Source: Acidimicrobiales bacterium (lineage in GTDB: Bacteria; Actinomycetota; Acidimicrobiia; Acidimicrobiales; Aldehydirespiratoraceae). From it: a stretch of 64,000 bases of DNA. The stretch lies in NCBI GenBank assembly GCA_029263175.1, contig JAJCXZ010000032.1, positions 1 through 64,000 on the forward strand. Reading direction: 5' to 3'. The translations under genes and the position numbers were made by a program. The notes beneath the pieces are model-generated. The model was not told the origin of the DNA, did not search any database, and saw nothing but the letters and a program-made list of their open reading frames with translations. Below, in pieces: positions 34,253 to 41,588 of this stretch; the stretch's first letter is position 1, and each line of letters begins with the position of its first letter.

Positions 34253-35425
34253 ATGCGCGAAGCAGTATTCGTCTCCTACGCCCGTACTGGCATGGCCAAG
34301 GCCGGCCGCGGCGGCTTCAACATGACGCCGGCGATGTCCATGGCGGCACACGCCATCAGCAACGCGGTCGACAAGTCCGGCGTCGAACCCGAGGCGGTCG
34401 AGGACGTCGCCCTCGGCAATGGTGCCCACGGTTCAGGAAACCTTGGTCGGCTCTCTGGTCTGTTGGCCGGGTTGCCGGTCACCACCGGTGGCAACACCAT
34501 TCAGCGCCACTGCTCATCGGGGCTCAACTCCATTGCGGTCGGGGCGAACTACATCAAGGCCGACGGAGCCGATGTCGTTGTTGCTGCCGGCGTCGAGTCG
34601 ATCTCGATCCCGAGCCCGGGATTTGGTGGCGCCGCCAACATGGACCCGCGTCTGCCCGACATGTATCCCGCCATCTACATGGCGATGATCGAGACTGCCG
34701 ACGTCGTCGCCGAGCGCTACAACGTGTCCCGTGAGTACCAGGACGAGTTCGCCCACCAGTCACAGATGCGGATGGCGGCGGCCCAGGAGAACGGTCTGTT
34801 CGAAGACGAGATCGTTCCCATGGACACCAAGATGAAGTTGGTCGACCGCGAGACGAAGGAAGAGACGATCGTCGACTACACCGTCGATCGCGACGAATGC
34901 AACCGTCCCAACACGACCCTCGAAGGACTGGCCCAGCTCGGGCCGGTCCGCGGCGAAGGCAACTACATCACCGCCGGCAACGCCAGCCAGCTGTCCGATG
35001 GCGCCGCCGCAGTCGTGATGATGTCCGACGAGGAAGCCTCGCGCCGCGATGTCGAGCCGATGGGTGCCTTCAAGGGCTGGGCCGTCGCCGGCTGTGAACC
35101 CGACGAGATGGGCATCGGCCCGGTGTTCGCCGTCCCGAAGCTGCTCGCCCGCCACGGCCTGACCGTCGATGACATCGACCTCTGGGAACTCAACGAGGCG
35201 TTCGCCAGCCAGTGCCTCTACAGCCGAGACCGTCTCGGTATCGATCCCGAGAAGTACAACGTGAACGGTGGCTCGATCGCCATTGGTCATCCGTTCGGCA
35301 TGACCGGCACCCGTTGCGCCGGGCACCTCCTGCAGGAGGGCAAGCGTCGCGGCGCCAAGTGGGGCGTCGTCACGATGTGCATCGGTGGCGGCCAAGGCGC
35401 CGCCGGCCTCGTCGAGATCTACTGA
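34253..35425 (+). CDS. Acetyl-CoA acyltransferase (thiolase)
   Basis: A 390-residue thiolase. The N-terminal nucleophile Cys is in TIQRHCSSGLNSI, the catalytic His in NVNGGSIAIGHPFGMTGTR, and the C-terminal acid/base Cys in VTMCIGGGQGAAG. ELNEAFASQ is the standard thiolase box. It would cleave 3-oxoacyl-CoA or condense acetyl-CoA, in beta-oxidation or ketone metabolism. The ATG opens with MREAVFVSYARTGMAKA, the family start, and lies in the divergent interval with the racemase-like gene. No acyl-CoA dehydrogenase or hydratase is next to it, so it is an isolated unit. Confidence 0.92.
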   Translation: MREAVFVSYARTGMAKAGRGGFNMTPAMSMAAHAISNAVDKSGVEPEAVEDVALGNGAHGSGNLGRLSGLLAGLPVTTGGNTIQRHCSSGLNSIAVGANYIKADGADVVVAAGVESISIPSPGFGGAANMDPRLPDMYPAIYMAMIETADVVAERYNVSREYQDEFAHQSQMRMAAAQENGLFEDEIVPMDTKMKLVDRETKEETIVDYTVDRDECNRPNTTLEGLAQLGPVRGEGNYITAGNASQLSDGAAAVVMMSDEEASRRDVEPMGAFKGWAVAGCEPDEMGIGPVFAVPKLLARHGLTVDDIDLWELNEAFASQCLYSRDRLGIDPEKYNVNGGSIAIGHPFGMTGTRCAGHLLQEGKRRGAKWGVVTMCIGGGQGAAGLVEIY

Positions 35426-35510
35426 GGCGGCTCATTTCGCCGCTGTGGCGCCTCGGCTGCGGCTTCGTGTCCGATCACGGTTGGGCGTTCTCGAGAGGTC
35501 GCGCGGATCC

Positions 35511-35600
35511 GCCGCGCACTCGAAGCGGATCTTGTCCAAGCTCGGCCTACGTTCACGCGGCCAGGTCGGGCGGTGGCTCCACGATCAAGAGAACTCAGGA
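35511..35600 (+). pseudogene. Remnant of a LuxR-type HTH domain
   Basis: In one frame the gap behind the thiolase encodes RILSKLGLRSRGQVGRWL. This matches the last helices of LuxR or GerE-type HTH proteins (R-I-L-x-K-L-x-L-x-S-R-x-Q-V). The HTH turn before it is degraded, and no start or full domain is present. The rest of the 35426-35722 interval shows nothing supportable. Confidence 0.4.
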
Positions 35601-35722
35601 CGTTGGGTTTCGCTTTGGGGTACACACTGGTTACCCAGTCGAATACCCGGAACCGGGGATTCGCCGCTCAGCGTGGTTCCGCATGATGGACACATCCACA
35701 GACGAGATCAGGAGATCATCAA

Positions 35723-36047
35723 ATGTCTCCACCGGTCATGGAAAACCTGGCCCGCGATCTACTGGAATCAGCCCCTGGGCTTGAGGTCGTCACCGACTAT
35801 GTCGAGCTCCCGGCTGAGACCCGCAAGCCCGTTCACACCCACCCCGGCGAGGAGTTCGCCTACGTGCTCGACGGCACGATCCACGTCTGGGAACAGGACC
35901 GAGGCGAAGCCGAGATCAATGCCGGCGGCAACGGCGAGGTCTCCAAGAACGTTTTTCACACCGTTCGCACGGCCCGAGGGCGCAAAGCTCATCGTGTTCC
36001 GGGTCCACGAGGTCGGCCAACCCGAGCGGATCCTCGTCGATGTCTGA
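35723..36047 (+). pseudogene. Cupin-domain protein, frameshifted
   Basis: A small single-domain cupin. The first part has LEVVTDYVELPAETRKP, HTHPGEEFAYVLDG (His and Glu metal ligands) and NVFHTVRTA. The frame then runs into random basic residues, while the +1 frame continues PEGAKLIVFRVHE and VGQPERIL to a stop at 36047, the expected cupin end. Joining the two needs a single extra C removed near 35974 in GGCCCGAGGG. Both halves together give about 107 residues with a complete beta-barrel. It may be a sequence error or a recent frameshift. The AGGAG before the ATG is good. The MBL-fold gene starts 12 bases later. Confidence 0.65.
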
Positions 36048-36059
36048 TAGGCAACTTCG

Positions 36060-37088
36060 ATGACTGATATTCCTTTCCTGGACGAGTTGGAGCTTCTCGT
36101 TGTCGTCGACAATGAGACCGACACACTGTCGAGTATTGACGCCGACGTGCCGCAAGTTTCTGAAATCGCGTCGCTCGTGGCTCGGCTCCCGCCGAGTCGG
36201 CATTACGACGACCATCCAGCAACCTGCGTCTTCGACCACCTCTGCGTGGCCTGTCACGGATTTTCTGTTCTGGTCACGGGCCGCCGCGGCGATGAGGTCC
36301 GGCGGTTCCTCTTCGACGTTGGCCCCTACGTCGATGTGTGGCTCGACAACGCGGAACGGCTGGGGATCGATCTGTCAACGATCGAGGGGCTGTTCCTGTC
36401 GCACTGGCATGCGGATCACTCGGGTGGTTTCCCCGAGGTGGTCAGCGCCATTGCGCATGCTCGGGCCGCGGTCAGCCTTCCCGCGCCCATCGTCGATCTG
36501 CACCCGGATCGACCCGACCAGCGGGGATTGAAGCTGCCGACGGGTGCATTCGCACTCCTTCCCCCGGAACCGACGTTTGCCGCCATTGAGGCGGCGGGCG
36601 GTGTGGTTCAGCTCAATGCGGAGACACATCTCGTGGCTGACCTTTTCGTCGGCAGTGGAACGATCGCCCGGACCACGGAGTACGAGACCGGCTTAGTGGG
36701 CCACCATTCGTTCGTCGGAGACGAGGCGATCGACGACCCCCTGATCCTCGACGAACGCTTCTTCGCCGCTCACGTCCGCGGCCGCGGAATCTCTGTGCTG
36801 TCGGCGTGCTCCCACGCTGGCGTGGTGAACGCGTGTCTCGGGGCCAAAGCCCTGGCGCCGGGGGCGCCGATGGATGTCGTGCTTGGTGGCTACCACCTGG
36901 CAGGGAAGGCCATGGAGGCCAGAATCGGCGACACCGTGAGGGATCTCGGCGAGATCATTGCCCCTCGTATCGTCGCGCCAGGCCATTGCACCGGTTGGCG
37001 AGCGAAAGCGGCGCTGAGCGAAGCCTTTGCCCCAGGCCGGTTCGGCCCGAGCGTGGTGGGAACTCGCTACACGCTCGAGGCCGAGTAG
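36060..37088 (+). CDS. MBL-fold hydrolase, COG1237/DHPMRAPP-synthase-like
   Basis: A 342-residue metallo-beta-lactamase-fold protein. The HxHxDH metal motif is in LFLSHWHADHSGG, a later His in LSACSHAGVVN and another in VAPGHCTGW. These are typical of the COG1237 group that includes archaeal dihydropterin-ribofuranosyl-aminobenzene-phosphate synthase, though bacterial members seldom have that role. An N-terminal insert with Cys and His (HLCVACHG) precedes the fold. It has no signal peptide. It may be translated with the cupin before it. A hydrolase on a phosphate ester or lactone is a cautious assignment. Confidence 0.8.
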   Translation: MTDIPFLDELELLVVVDNETDTLSSIDADVPQVSEIASLVARLPPSRHYDDHPATCVFDHLCVACHGFSVLVTGRRGDEVRRFLFDVGPYVDVWLDNAERLGIDLSTIEGLFLSHWHADHSGGFPEVVSAIAHARAAVSLPAPIVDLHPDRPDQRGLKLPTGAFALLPPEPTFAAIEAAGGVVQLNAETHLVADLFVGSGTIARTTEYETGLVGHHSFVGDEAIDDPLILDERFFAAHVRGRGISVLSACSHAGVVNACLGAKALAPGAPMDVVLGGYHLAGKAMEARIGDTVRDLGEIIAPRIVAPGHCTGWRAKAALSEAFAPGRFGPSVVGTRYTLEAE

Positions 37089-37119
37089 TGCCCTCGCCCC
37101 TCTCGATCGTCCGCTGCGC

Positions 37120-37767
37120 TCAGCTCCCGCAGTCCACGGCAAACGTGCCGTCGTAGGAAATGGGTGTTTCCTGGCTGGTGGCCTGGGCGCCTTCCACAAA
37201 GCGGGCGGTGCCTTCGGCATGGCCGTCGCTCAGGTCGGACTCGAGAATGGCTGAGTCTTCCGATTCCACGAAACCGAGGTAGAAGTCGCGTTCGGCCTTG
37301 AAGTTCTCGCCCGTGTCGAGGTCGGACACGGTGATGGTCGGTCTGAGGAAGAATCCCACCTCACCCTCCGCGGGTGGTTGCCAGTCGTTGGGTTGTATGA
37401 GCAGGTACACGGTGGCCCCGGTCGGTGCACTCATGTCCGACATGTCAAAGTCGGCGCTTGCCCCGTTCACGGTCATCGCTCCGTCCGCGTCGACGAAACA
37501 CATTGGCGATGGTTCGACCGGGAACATCTCATAGGTTCGATCGCCGACCACGATGACGGCGCGAGCGCCGTCGCTGCCAGCGGCACCCGAGTCAGCCTGG
37601 ACTTCTTCGCTCGTAGCTGCGGTAGCGCTGCTGTCATCAGTGCTCGCCGAGCCACCTGCGTCGGTGGAGTCGGCTCCCTCTTCGTCCGTACTCGTGGTGT
37701 CACCACCGCATGCGGCAGTGATGGCCACCGCGGCCACGAGGACCGCTGCAAGCTTCAGGCTTCTCAT
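37120..37767 (-). CDS. Putative lipoprotein with Ser/Thr/Asp linker
   Basis: A 215-residue predicted lipoprotein: lipobox ending ITAAC at Cys20, then a long Ser/Thr/Asp/Ala linker to about 65. A compact domain with two Cys (one in PMCFVDADG, one near the end) and the phrase LIQPNDWQPP follows. It is comparable in plan to the lipoprotein at 5094 but unrelated in the mature domain. It is convergent with the MBL-fold gene and transcribed toward it, separated from the membrane gene behind it by about 30 bases. Confidence 0.72.
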   Translation of the reverse strand: MRSLKLAAVLVAAVAITAACGGDTTSTDEEGADSTDAGGSASTDDSSATAATSEEVQADSGAAGSDGARAVIVVGDRTYEMFPVEPSPMCFVDADGAMTVNGASADFDMSDMSAPTGATVYLLIQPNDWQPPAEGEVGFFLRPTITVSDLDTGENFKAERDFYLGFVESEDSAILESDLSDGHAEGTARFVEGAQATSQETPISYDGTFAVDCGS

Positions 37768-37800
37768 GAGCGCTCCCGGTTCGGCATCCTGATCGCTTTC

Positions 37801-38382
37801 TTAGGCTTCGGCGGCACTGTCCGACCGTAGCAGTGGCGCTGTCTCCTTCGAGGCAATCGGGCTCGGCACCCCAAATCGGCGGATCGCCCCCAGGTAGATG
37901 GCAAGCAGGACCGAGGCGGGGGCAGCGTGGGCGAGAAGGTGGAAGCGGGTGTGCACGTTGAGCTCGCGACCGAACCGTTCGCAGAGGGGCTGGTCACCGA
38001 TTCGGCTGCGGGTATCCCACCAACCGTTCGAGCAGGGGTCGACGGCGTGGCCGACCACGAAGTAGCCGATGGCCACGATCCATGCACCGGCGGCGATCAC
38101 GATGGCTGCCTTGAGCCAGCCGGAGGCGCGGCGGGCCCGGCGCGCGGTGACAACAGCGGCCGGCACGGCAATGAAGAGGGCGATCAGCAGGGTGAGAGGC
38201 GCCGGGATGCCGAAGAGTCCTCCGGCACCGTCGCCGAGGTCGGTGAAGGACCCTCCGAATGCGGCTGCGGCGGTGCCGCCGATGAGACTGACCACGATGA
38301 CGATCGTGAGGGATGTGATGGTCCAGCGCAGGCTGCGCGGTTCATCGCGGGATTCGACGTCGTCGGCGAGGCTCTTGGGCAT
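37801..38382 (-). CDS. Membrane protein of the ECF sigma operon
   Basis: A 193-residue protein with four hydrophobic helices. A periplasmic loop carries two Cys (DPCSNGWWD and PLCERFG) and precedes TRFHLLAHAAPASVLLAIYL. This last helix is the apparent parent of the 42-residue remnant at 11010. The ATG overlaps the stop of the next-upstream membrane gene as TGATG. No known domain. The paired Cys in the loop may form a disulfide. Confidence 0.65.
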   Translation of the reverse strand: MPKSLADDVESRDEPRSLRWTITSLTIVIVVSLIGGTAAAAFGGSFTDLGDGAGGLFGIPAPLTLLIALFIAVPAAVVTARRARRASGWLKAAIVIAAGAWIVAIGYFVVGHAVDPCSNGWWDTRSRIGDQPLCERFGRELNVHTRFHLLAHAAPASVLLAIYLGAIRRFGVPSPIASKETAPLLRSDSAAEA

Positions 38383-39026
38383 CAGCCGTCCGGCTGGGTG
38401 AGGTCGCGGTCGGACAGGTCACGGTCGGAGAGTTCGCGCATCTGTTGATCGAGGCGTCGGTTGAGAGTGAGCAGGCGGCCGATGATCGGCAAGACCAACA
38501 GGTTCACGCCGTGGAGCACACCGATGATCAACAAGATGCCGCCGCCGCGGATGATGTTGTGCTGGACCTGTTCGGCACCGACGTCAAGGCTCCAGTCGCG
38601 GGGCCGGTCGATGACCGTGGTGAATGCTATGTAGGCAGTGAAGATCAGGTAGTAGGCAAAGTCGGTCAGGACGATGAAGCTCTTACCGGTCGACGGGTTC
38701 GATCTGAACACGTCGGCGGCGTAGCTGCGACCGAAACGTTTGATGAAGGGCCCGAGCACCAACGCGAGGGTGCCGAGCATGACTGCGGCGATGATCTCGA
38801 GGATCCACCAGTCCATGTGGGGTTCTCCTTGTTTGTAGACGAACGCAACGGTCGCGCCGATAGCGAGAGCGGCGAACGTTGCGGCGATAGCGGTGACACG
38901 TCGGCGGGCGACGCGACGGGCCCGGTCGGCTTCGATTCCGGCCTGGACCCGGTCGAACAGATCGGGGGCAGGGTCGATGTGGGTGCCGACGAGTGCATTT
39001 TGGAGCAGTGTTTCGAGCCGGCTCAT
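38382..39026 (-). CDS. Membrane protein, probable anti-sigma partner
   Basis: A 214-residue protein: a cytoplasmic head of about 40 residues with VQAGIEADRARRVARRR, then four hydrophobic helices, and a C-terminal charged repeat (ELSDRDLSDRDL). It starts within the stop of the ECF sigma gene, and this coupling plus a basic head before the first helix is the usual layout of membrane anti-sigma factors. It has no zinc motif. Anti-sigma function is inferred from position. Confidence 0.6.
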   Translation of the reverse strand: MSRLETLLQNALVGTHIDPAPDLFDRVQAGIEADRARRVARRRVTAIAATFAALAIGATVAFVYKQGEPHMDWWILEIIAAVMLGTLALVLGPFIKRFGRSYAADVFRSNPSTGKSFIVLTDFAYYLIFTAYIAFTTVIDRPRDWSLDVGAEQVQHNIIRGGGILLIIGVLHGVNLLVLPIIGRLLTLNRRLDQQMRELSDRDLSDRDLTQPDG

Positions 39027-39550
39027 CGGTGCTCCTCGGTGTCGTCATCGGCAAGGTCGGTGAGAGTGCGTAGCCGTGCGAGGCCACGCTTGAGGTGGGT
39101 CTTCACCGAGTTCTCCGACACGTTGAGTGTGCTGGCGATGTCGGCTACCGAAAGGTCCATCAGATACCGGAGGGCAACGCAGTCGCGCTGGCGTCGGGGC
39201 AGGGCCCGTACCTCCTCGATGAGGCGGCGGTGTTGGTCGTTGGCGGCGATGGTCTCGTCGACACCAACCGGATCCAGATCGTTGGCCGGTAGTCGATGGC
39301 GCAGAGACACCAGACCCCGGCGGTTGTGGTCTCGCGCCAGGTTCAACACAATCGACCGCAGGTATGCGCCGGACCGAGACGGATCCTGGATCCGCTCCAG
39401 CGATCGGGCCATGCGAATGAACGCCTCCTGCACGATGTCCTCGGCTGCGTCGCGATGATCGACGAAAACCCGAGCCAGGCCTACCAACGGGCGCGCATGT
39501 TCTCGGTACAACGCCGCGATCACCGCGTCCGGGTCGGACCACTCGCTCAG
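39023..39550 (-). CDS. ECF-type RNA polymerase sigma factor
   Basis: A sigma-70 family member, 175 residues from the chosen start. Region 2 includes GLARVFVDHRDAAEDIVQEAF, with the -10 helix, and region 4 has LPRRQRDCVALRYLMDLSVA and the recognition helix STLNVSENSVKTHLKRGLAR. This fits the SigE-like group. The start is uncertain: no ATG precedes region 2. CTG at 39550 has GGAGAGGGG at good spacing and gives a family-normal length; GTG codons at 39610 and further upstream lack a ribosome site. Its stop overlaps the anti-sigma-like gene. Confidence 0.8.
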   Translation of the reverse strand: MSEWSDPDAVIAALYREHARPLVGLARVFVDHRDAAEDIVQEAFIRMARSLERIQDPSRSGAYLRSIVLNLARDHNRRGLVSLRHRLPANDLDPVGVDETIAANDQHRRLIEEVRALPRRQRDCVALRYLMDLSVADIASTLNVSENSVKTHLKRGLARLRTLTDLADDDTEEHR

Positions 39551-39779
39551 TGCGCACCCCTCTCCAATCCCTGAGACGCCAATCCTGCCATTACCCCAAC
39601 AGACGCACACCGATCCGTTCGCGGGTGACACGAACAGCAAGGTTTCTCGCCCTGGCAGTTGCGACGACCGTGCGCGGGCATCCACGGTGCGGTTGCCATG
39701 AGAGCCGACATGGCGGCGCTGGCTATCGTGACGCGTCGGCCCTACGTTCGGTCACCGCCGTCCACACGAGGGTTTGGAG

Positions 39780-40268
39780 ATGGGCAAGATTTTGGTGAGT
39801 GGGTGTCTCAACGGCCGCCCGATCCGATTCAACAGCACGAACGTGTCAGTGGAGTCCGAGATCTGGGACCGCTGGGAGTCAGAGGGCCGGCTGGTGGCAT
39901 TCTGTCCGGAGTTGGCGGCCGGGTTTCCAGTGCCGCGCCCGCCTGCGGAGATTGTCGGTTCGACGGCGTCGGTGGTGTTGCAGGGCGTAGGGCGGGTGGA
40001 AGAAGACAACGGCACCGACGTGACCGACATGTTCGTCGATGGCGCCAACCTGGCGGTCGAGCGGGCCAAGGCCGAGGGCTGTGTGATGGCAGTGCTGACC
40101 GATGGGAGCCCATCGTGCGGCACGACCTATACCTATGACGGAACCTTTCGTGGTGGCACCGTGGAGGGGATGGGGGTCACAGCCCAACTGCTCCAGGATC
40201 AAGGCCTCCGGGTGTTCCCCGAAGATCAGCTTGAGGAGGCGGATCGCTATCTTCGTGGATTGGCCTAA
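39780..40268 (+). CDS. DUF523 family protein
   Basis: A 162-residue protein with the DUF523 (YbbK) signature: VSGCLNGRPIRFNS at the start, FCPELAAGFPVPRPPAEI and TDGSPSCGTTYTYDG, where conserved Cys and Gly residues cluster. The family is widespread and its function is unresolved; it has been linked to thio- or metal-associated chemistry only by its Cys content. A GAGGG lies about nine bases before the ATG; a TTG two codons earlier is rejected. It is followed by the SDR gene on the same strand, with 32 bases between. Confidence 0.82.
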   Translation: MGKILVSGCLNGRPIRFNSTNVSVESEIWDRWESEGRLVAFCPELAAGFPVPRPPAEIVGSTASVVLQGVGRVEEDNGTDVTDMFVDGANLAVERAKAEGCVMAVLTDGSPSCGTTYTYDGTFRGGTVEGMGVTAQLLQDQGLRVFPEDQLEEADRYLRGLA

Positions 40269-40300
40269 TGTTCGGCCTACGACAACGCCGGGAGGCAGCA

Positions 40301-41068
40301 ATGGAGAAGCGAACAGTCCTGGTGACGGGCGCTGGGTCTGGCTTCGGCAAGGCCGCGGCCATCGAATTGGCGACGCGTGGGCATGCGGTCATTGCCACCA
40401 CCGAGACGACCGACCAAGCTGACGCCCTCCAGGCCGAGCATCCGGAGCTCACCACGATGAAGCTCGATGTCACGTCCGATGACGACGTGGCCTTGGCGGC
40501 CGGGCTGAGTGTCGATGTGCTCATCAACAATGCAGGAATGGGCGTGATGGGTCCGATGGCAACCGTGCCCATGGATCGAGTTCGCGCCGTATTCGAGGTC
40601 AATGTCTTCGGCATGATCGCCATGTCGCAGGCGGTCATCCCCGGCATGAAAGAGCGAGGATCCGGACGCATCATCAACGTTTCGTCCGTGGCCGGGATCC
40701 TGGCCTCGCCGCTGACCTCTCCCTACGCGATGACCAAGCACGCGGTGGAGGCCTTCACCAAGAGCCTTCGTGGTGAACTCGCACCCCACGGGATCGATGT
40801 CACCAAAGTGAACCCCGGTCCGTACAACACCGGCTTCAATGACCGAATGGTGAACGGCATCACCGAGTACATCGATGCCGGCGACACGTCAGCGCATGAG
40901 ACGAACGAGGTTGTTCGCCAGATTGTGCTGACCGACCAACTCGACCCGCTCGAAGTCGCTCGGACGCTGGCCGACCTGACGGAGGCGGAGGAAACCCCGC
41001 CCGAAACGCTTCTCCCGGAGGGCATCGGTGAACTGCTTCAGGCCGTGATCACCGCCGAGGGGTATTGA
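40301..41068 (+). CDS. Short-chain dehydrogenase/reductase
   Basis: A 255-residue SDR. The nucleotide loop is VLVTGAGSGFGKAAA, the NNAG motif is in VLINNAGMGVMGPM, and the catalytic Ser-Tyr-Lys are in IINVSSVAGILASP, SPYAMTKHAV. The PG motif is NPGPYNTGF. The residue after the second strand (ATTETTDQ) carries no Arg/Lys typical for NADP, so NAD preference is plausible. The insert after PG (about 185-215) suggests a substrate loop. GGGAGG six bases upstream supports the ATG. It follows DUF523 and precedes convergent csoR. Confidence 0.87.
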   Translation: MEKRTVLVTGAGSGFGKAAAIELATRGHAVIATTETTDQADALQAEHPELTTMKLDVTSDDDVALAAGLSVDVLINNAGMGVMGPMATVPMDRVRAVFEVNVFGMIAMSQAVIPGMKERGSGRIINVSSVAGILASPLTSPYAMTKHAVEAFTKSLRGELAPHGIDVTKVNPGPYNTGFNDRMVNGITEYIDAGDTSAHETNEVVRQIVLTDQLDPLEVARTLADLTEAEETPPETLLPEGIGELLQAVITAEGY

Positions 41069-41105
41069 GCGGGCATCTCGTTGGCTTCCCGCTTCACCGT
41101 GAGGC

Positions 41106-41387
41106 TCAGCTACGAAGCAGGCGCTCGATGGCGACGGTGGCTTCGCTGATCTTGGCGTCGAATGCCTCTTCCCCCTCGTTCGCAGCGTCATGGACGCAGT
41201 GACGGAGGTGCTCGTCCACGAGGCCGATGCCGACACCCTGAAGCGCCTTCGTGACGGAGCTGATCTGGGTGAGGACATCGATGCAGTAGGTGTCCTCGTT
41301 GATCATGCGCTGAAGGCCTCGGACTTGGCCTTCAATGCGGCGGAGGCGCTTGAGATAGTCGTCTTTGGAAAGTGTGTAGCCGGGCAT
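41106..41387 (-). CDS. csoR: CsoR-family copper-sensing repressor
   Basis: A 93-residue all-alpha repressor (DUF156). The family's metal residues are visible: Cys in EDTYCIDVLTQI and His plus Cys in DEHLRHCVHDA, the C-H-C arrangement of Cu(I) sensors. KRLRRIEGQVRGLQRMI is the DNA-contacting helix. The ATG gives the normal length; the frame is open upstream but with non-coding residues. It lies 201 bases downstream of copA in the same orientation. Inverted repeats of CsoR type stand in the copA promoter and near other genes of the island. It should repress them until Cu(I) binds. Confidence 0.9.
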   Translation of the reverse strand: MPGYTLSKDDYLKRLRRIEGQVRGLQRMINEDTYCIDVLTQISSVTKALQGVGIGLVDEHLRHCVHDAANEGEEAFDAKISEATVAIERLLRS

Positions 41388-41588
41388 ATCGCCAAGGTCC
41401 TCCGATGGGGTCGTATCGCTGGTGGGTGGTTCGCCGATGGCATGGATCTGGTTGGACGTGCCAAGCCGAGGTCGGTGCGGGCCATTGTGGCATCGAGGAG
41501 TGCTGCGTCGGTGGACGAGAGTGCCTGGTGTCTGCGGCGGAGTTGGACGATGGCGGCGAGAAGTCATGTCCTCGGCCCTCGAGTGGGA

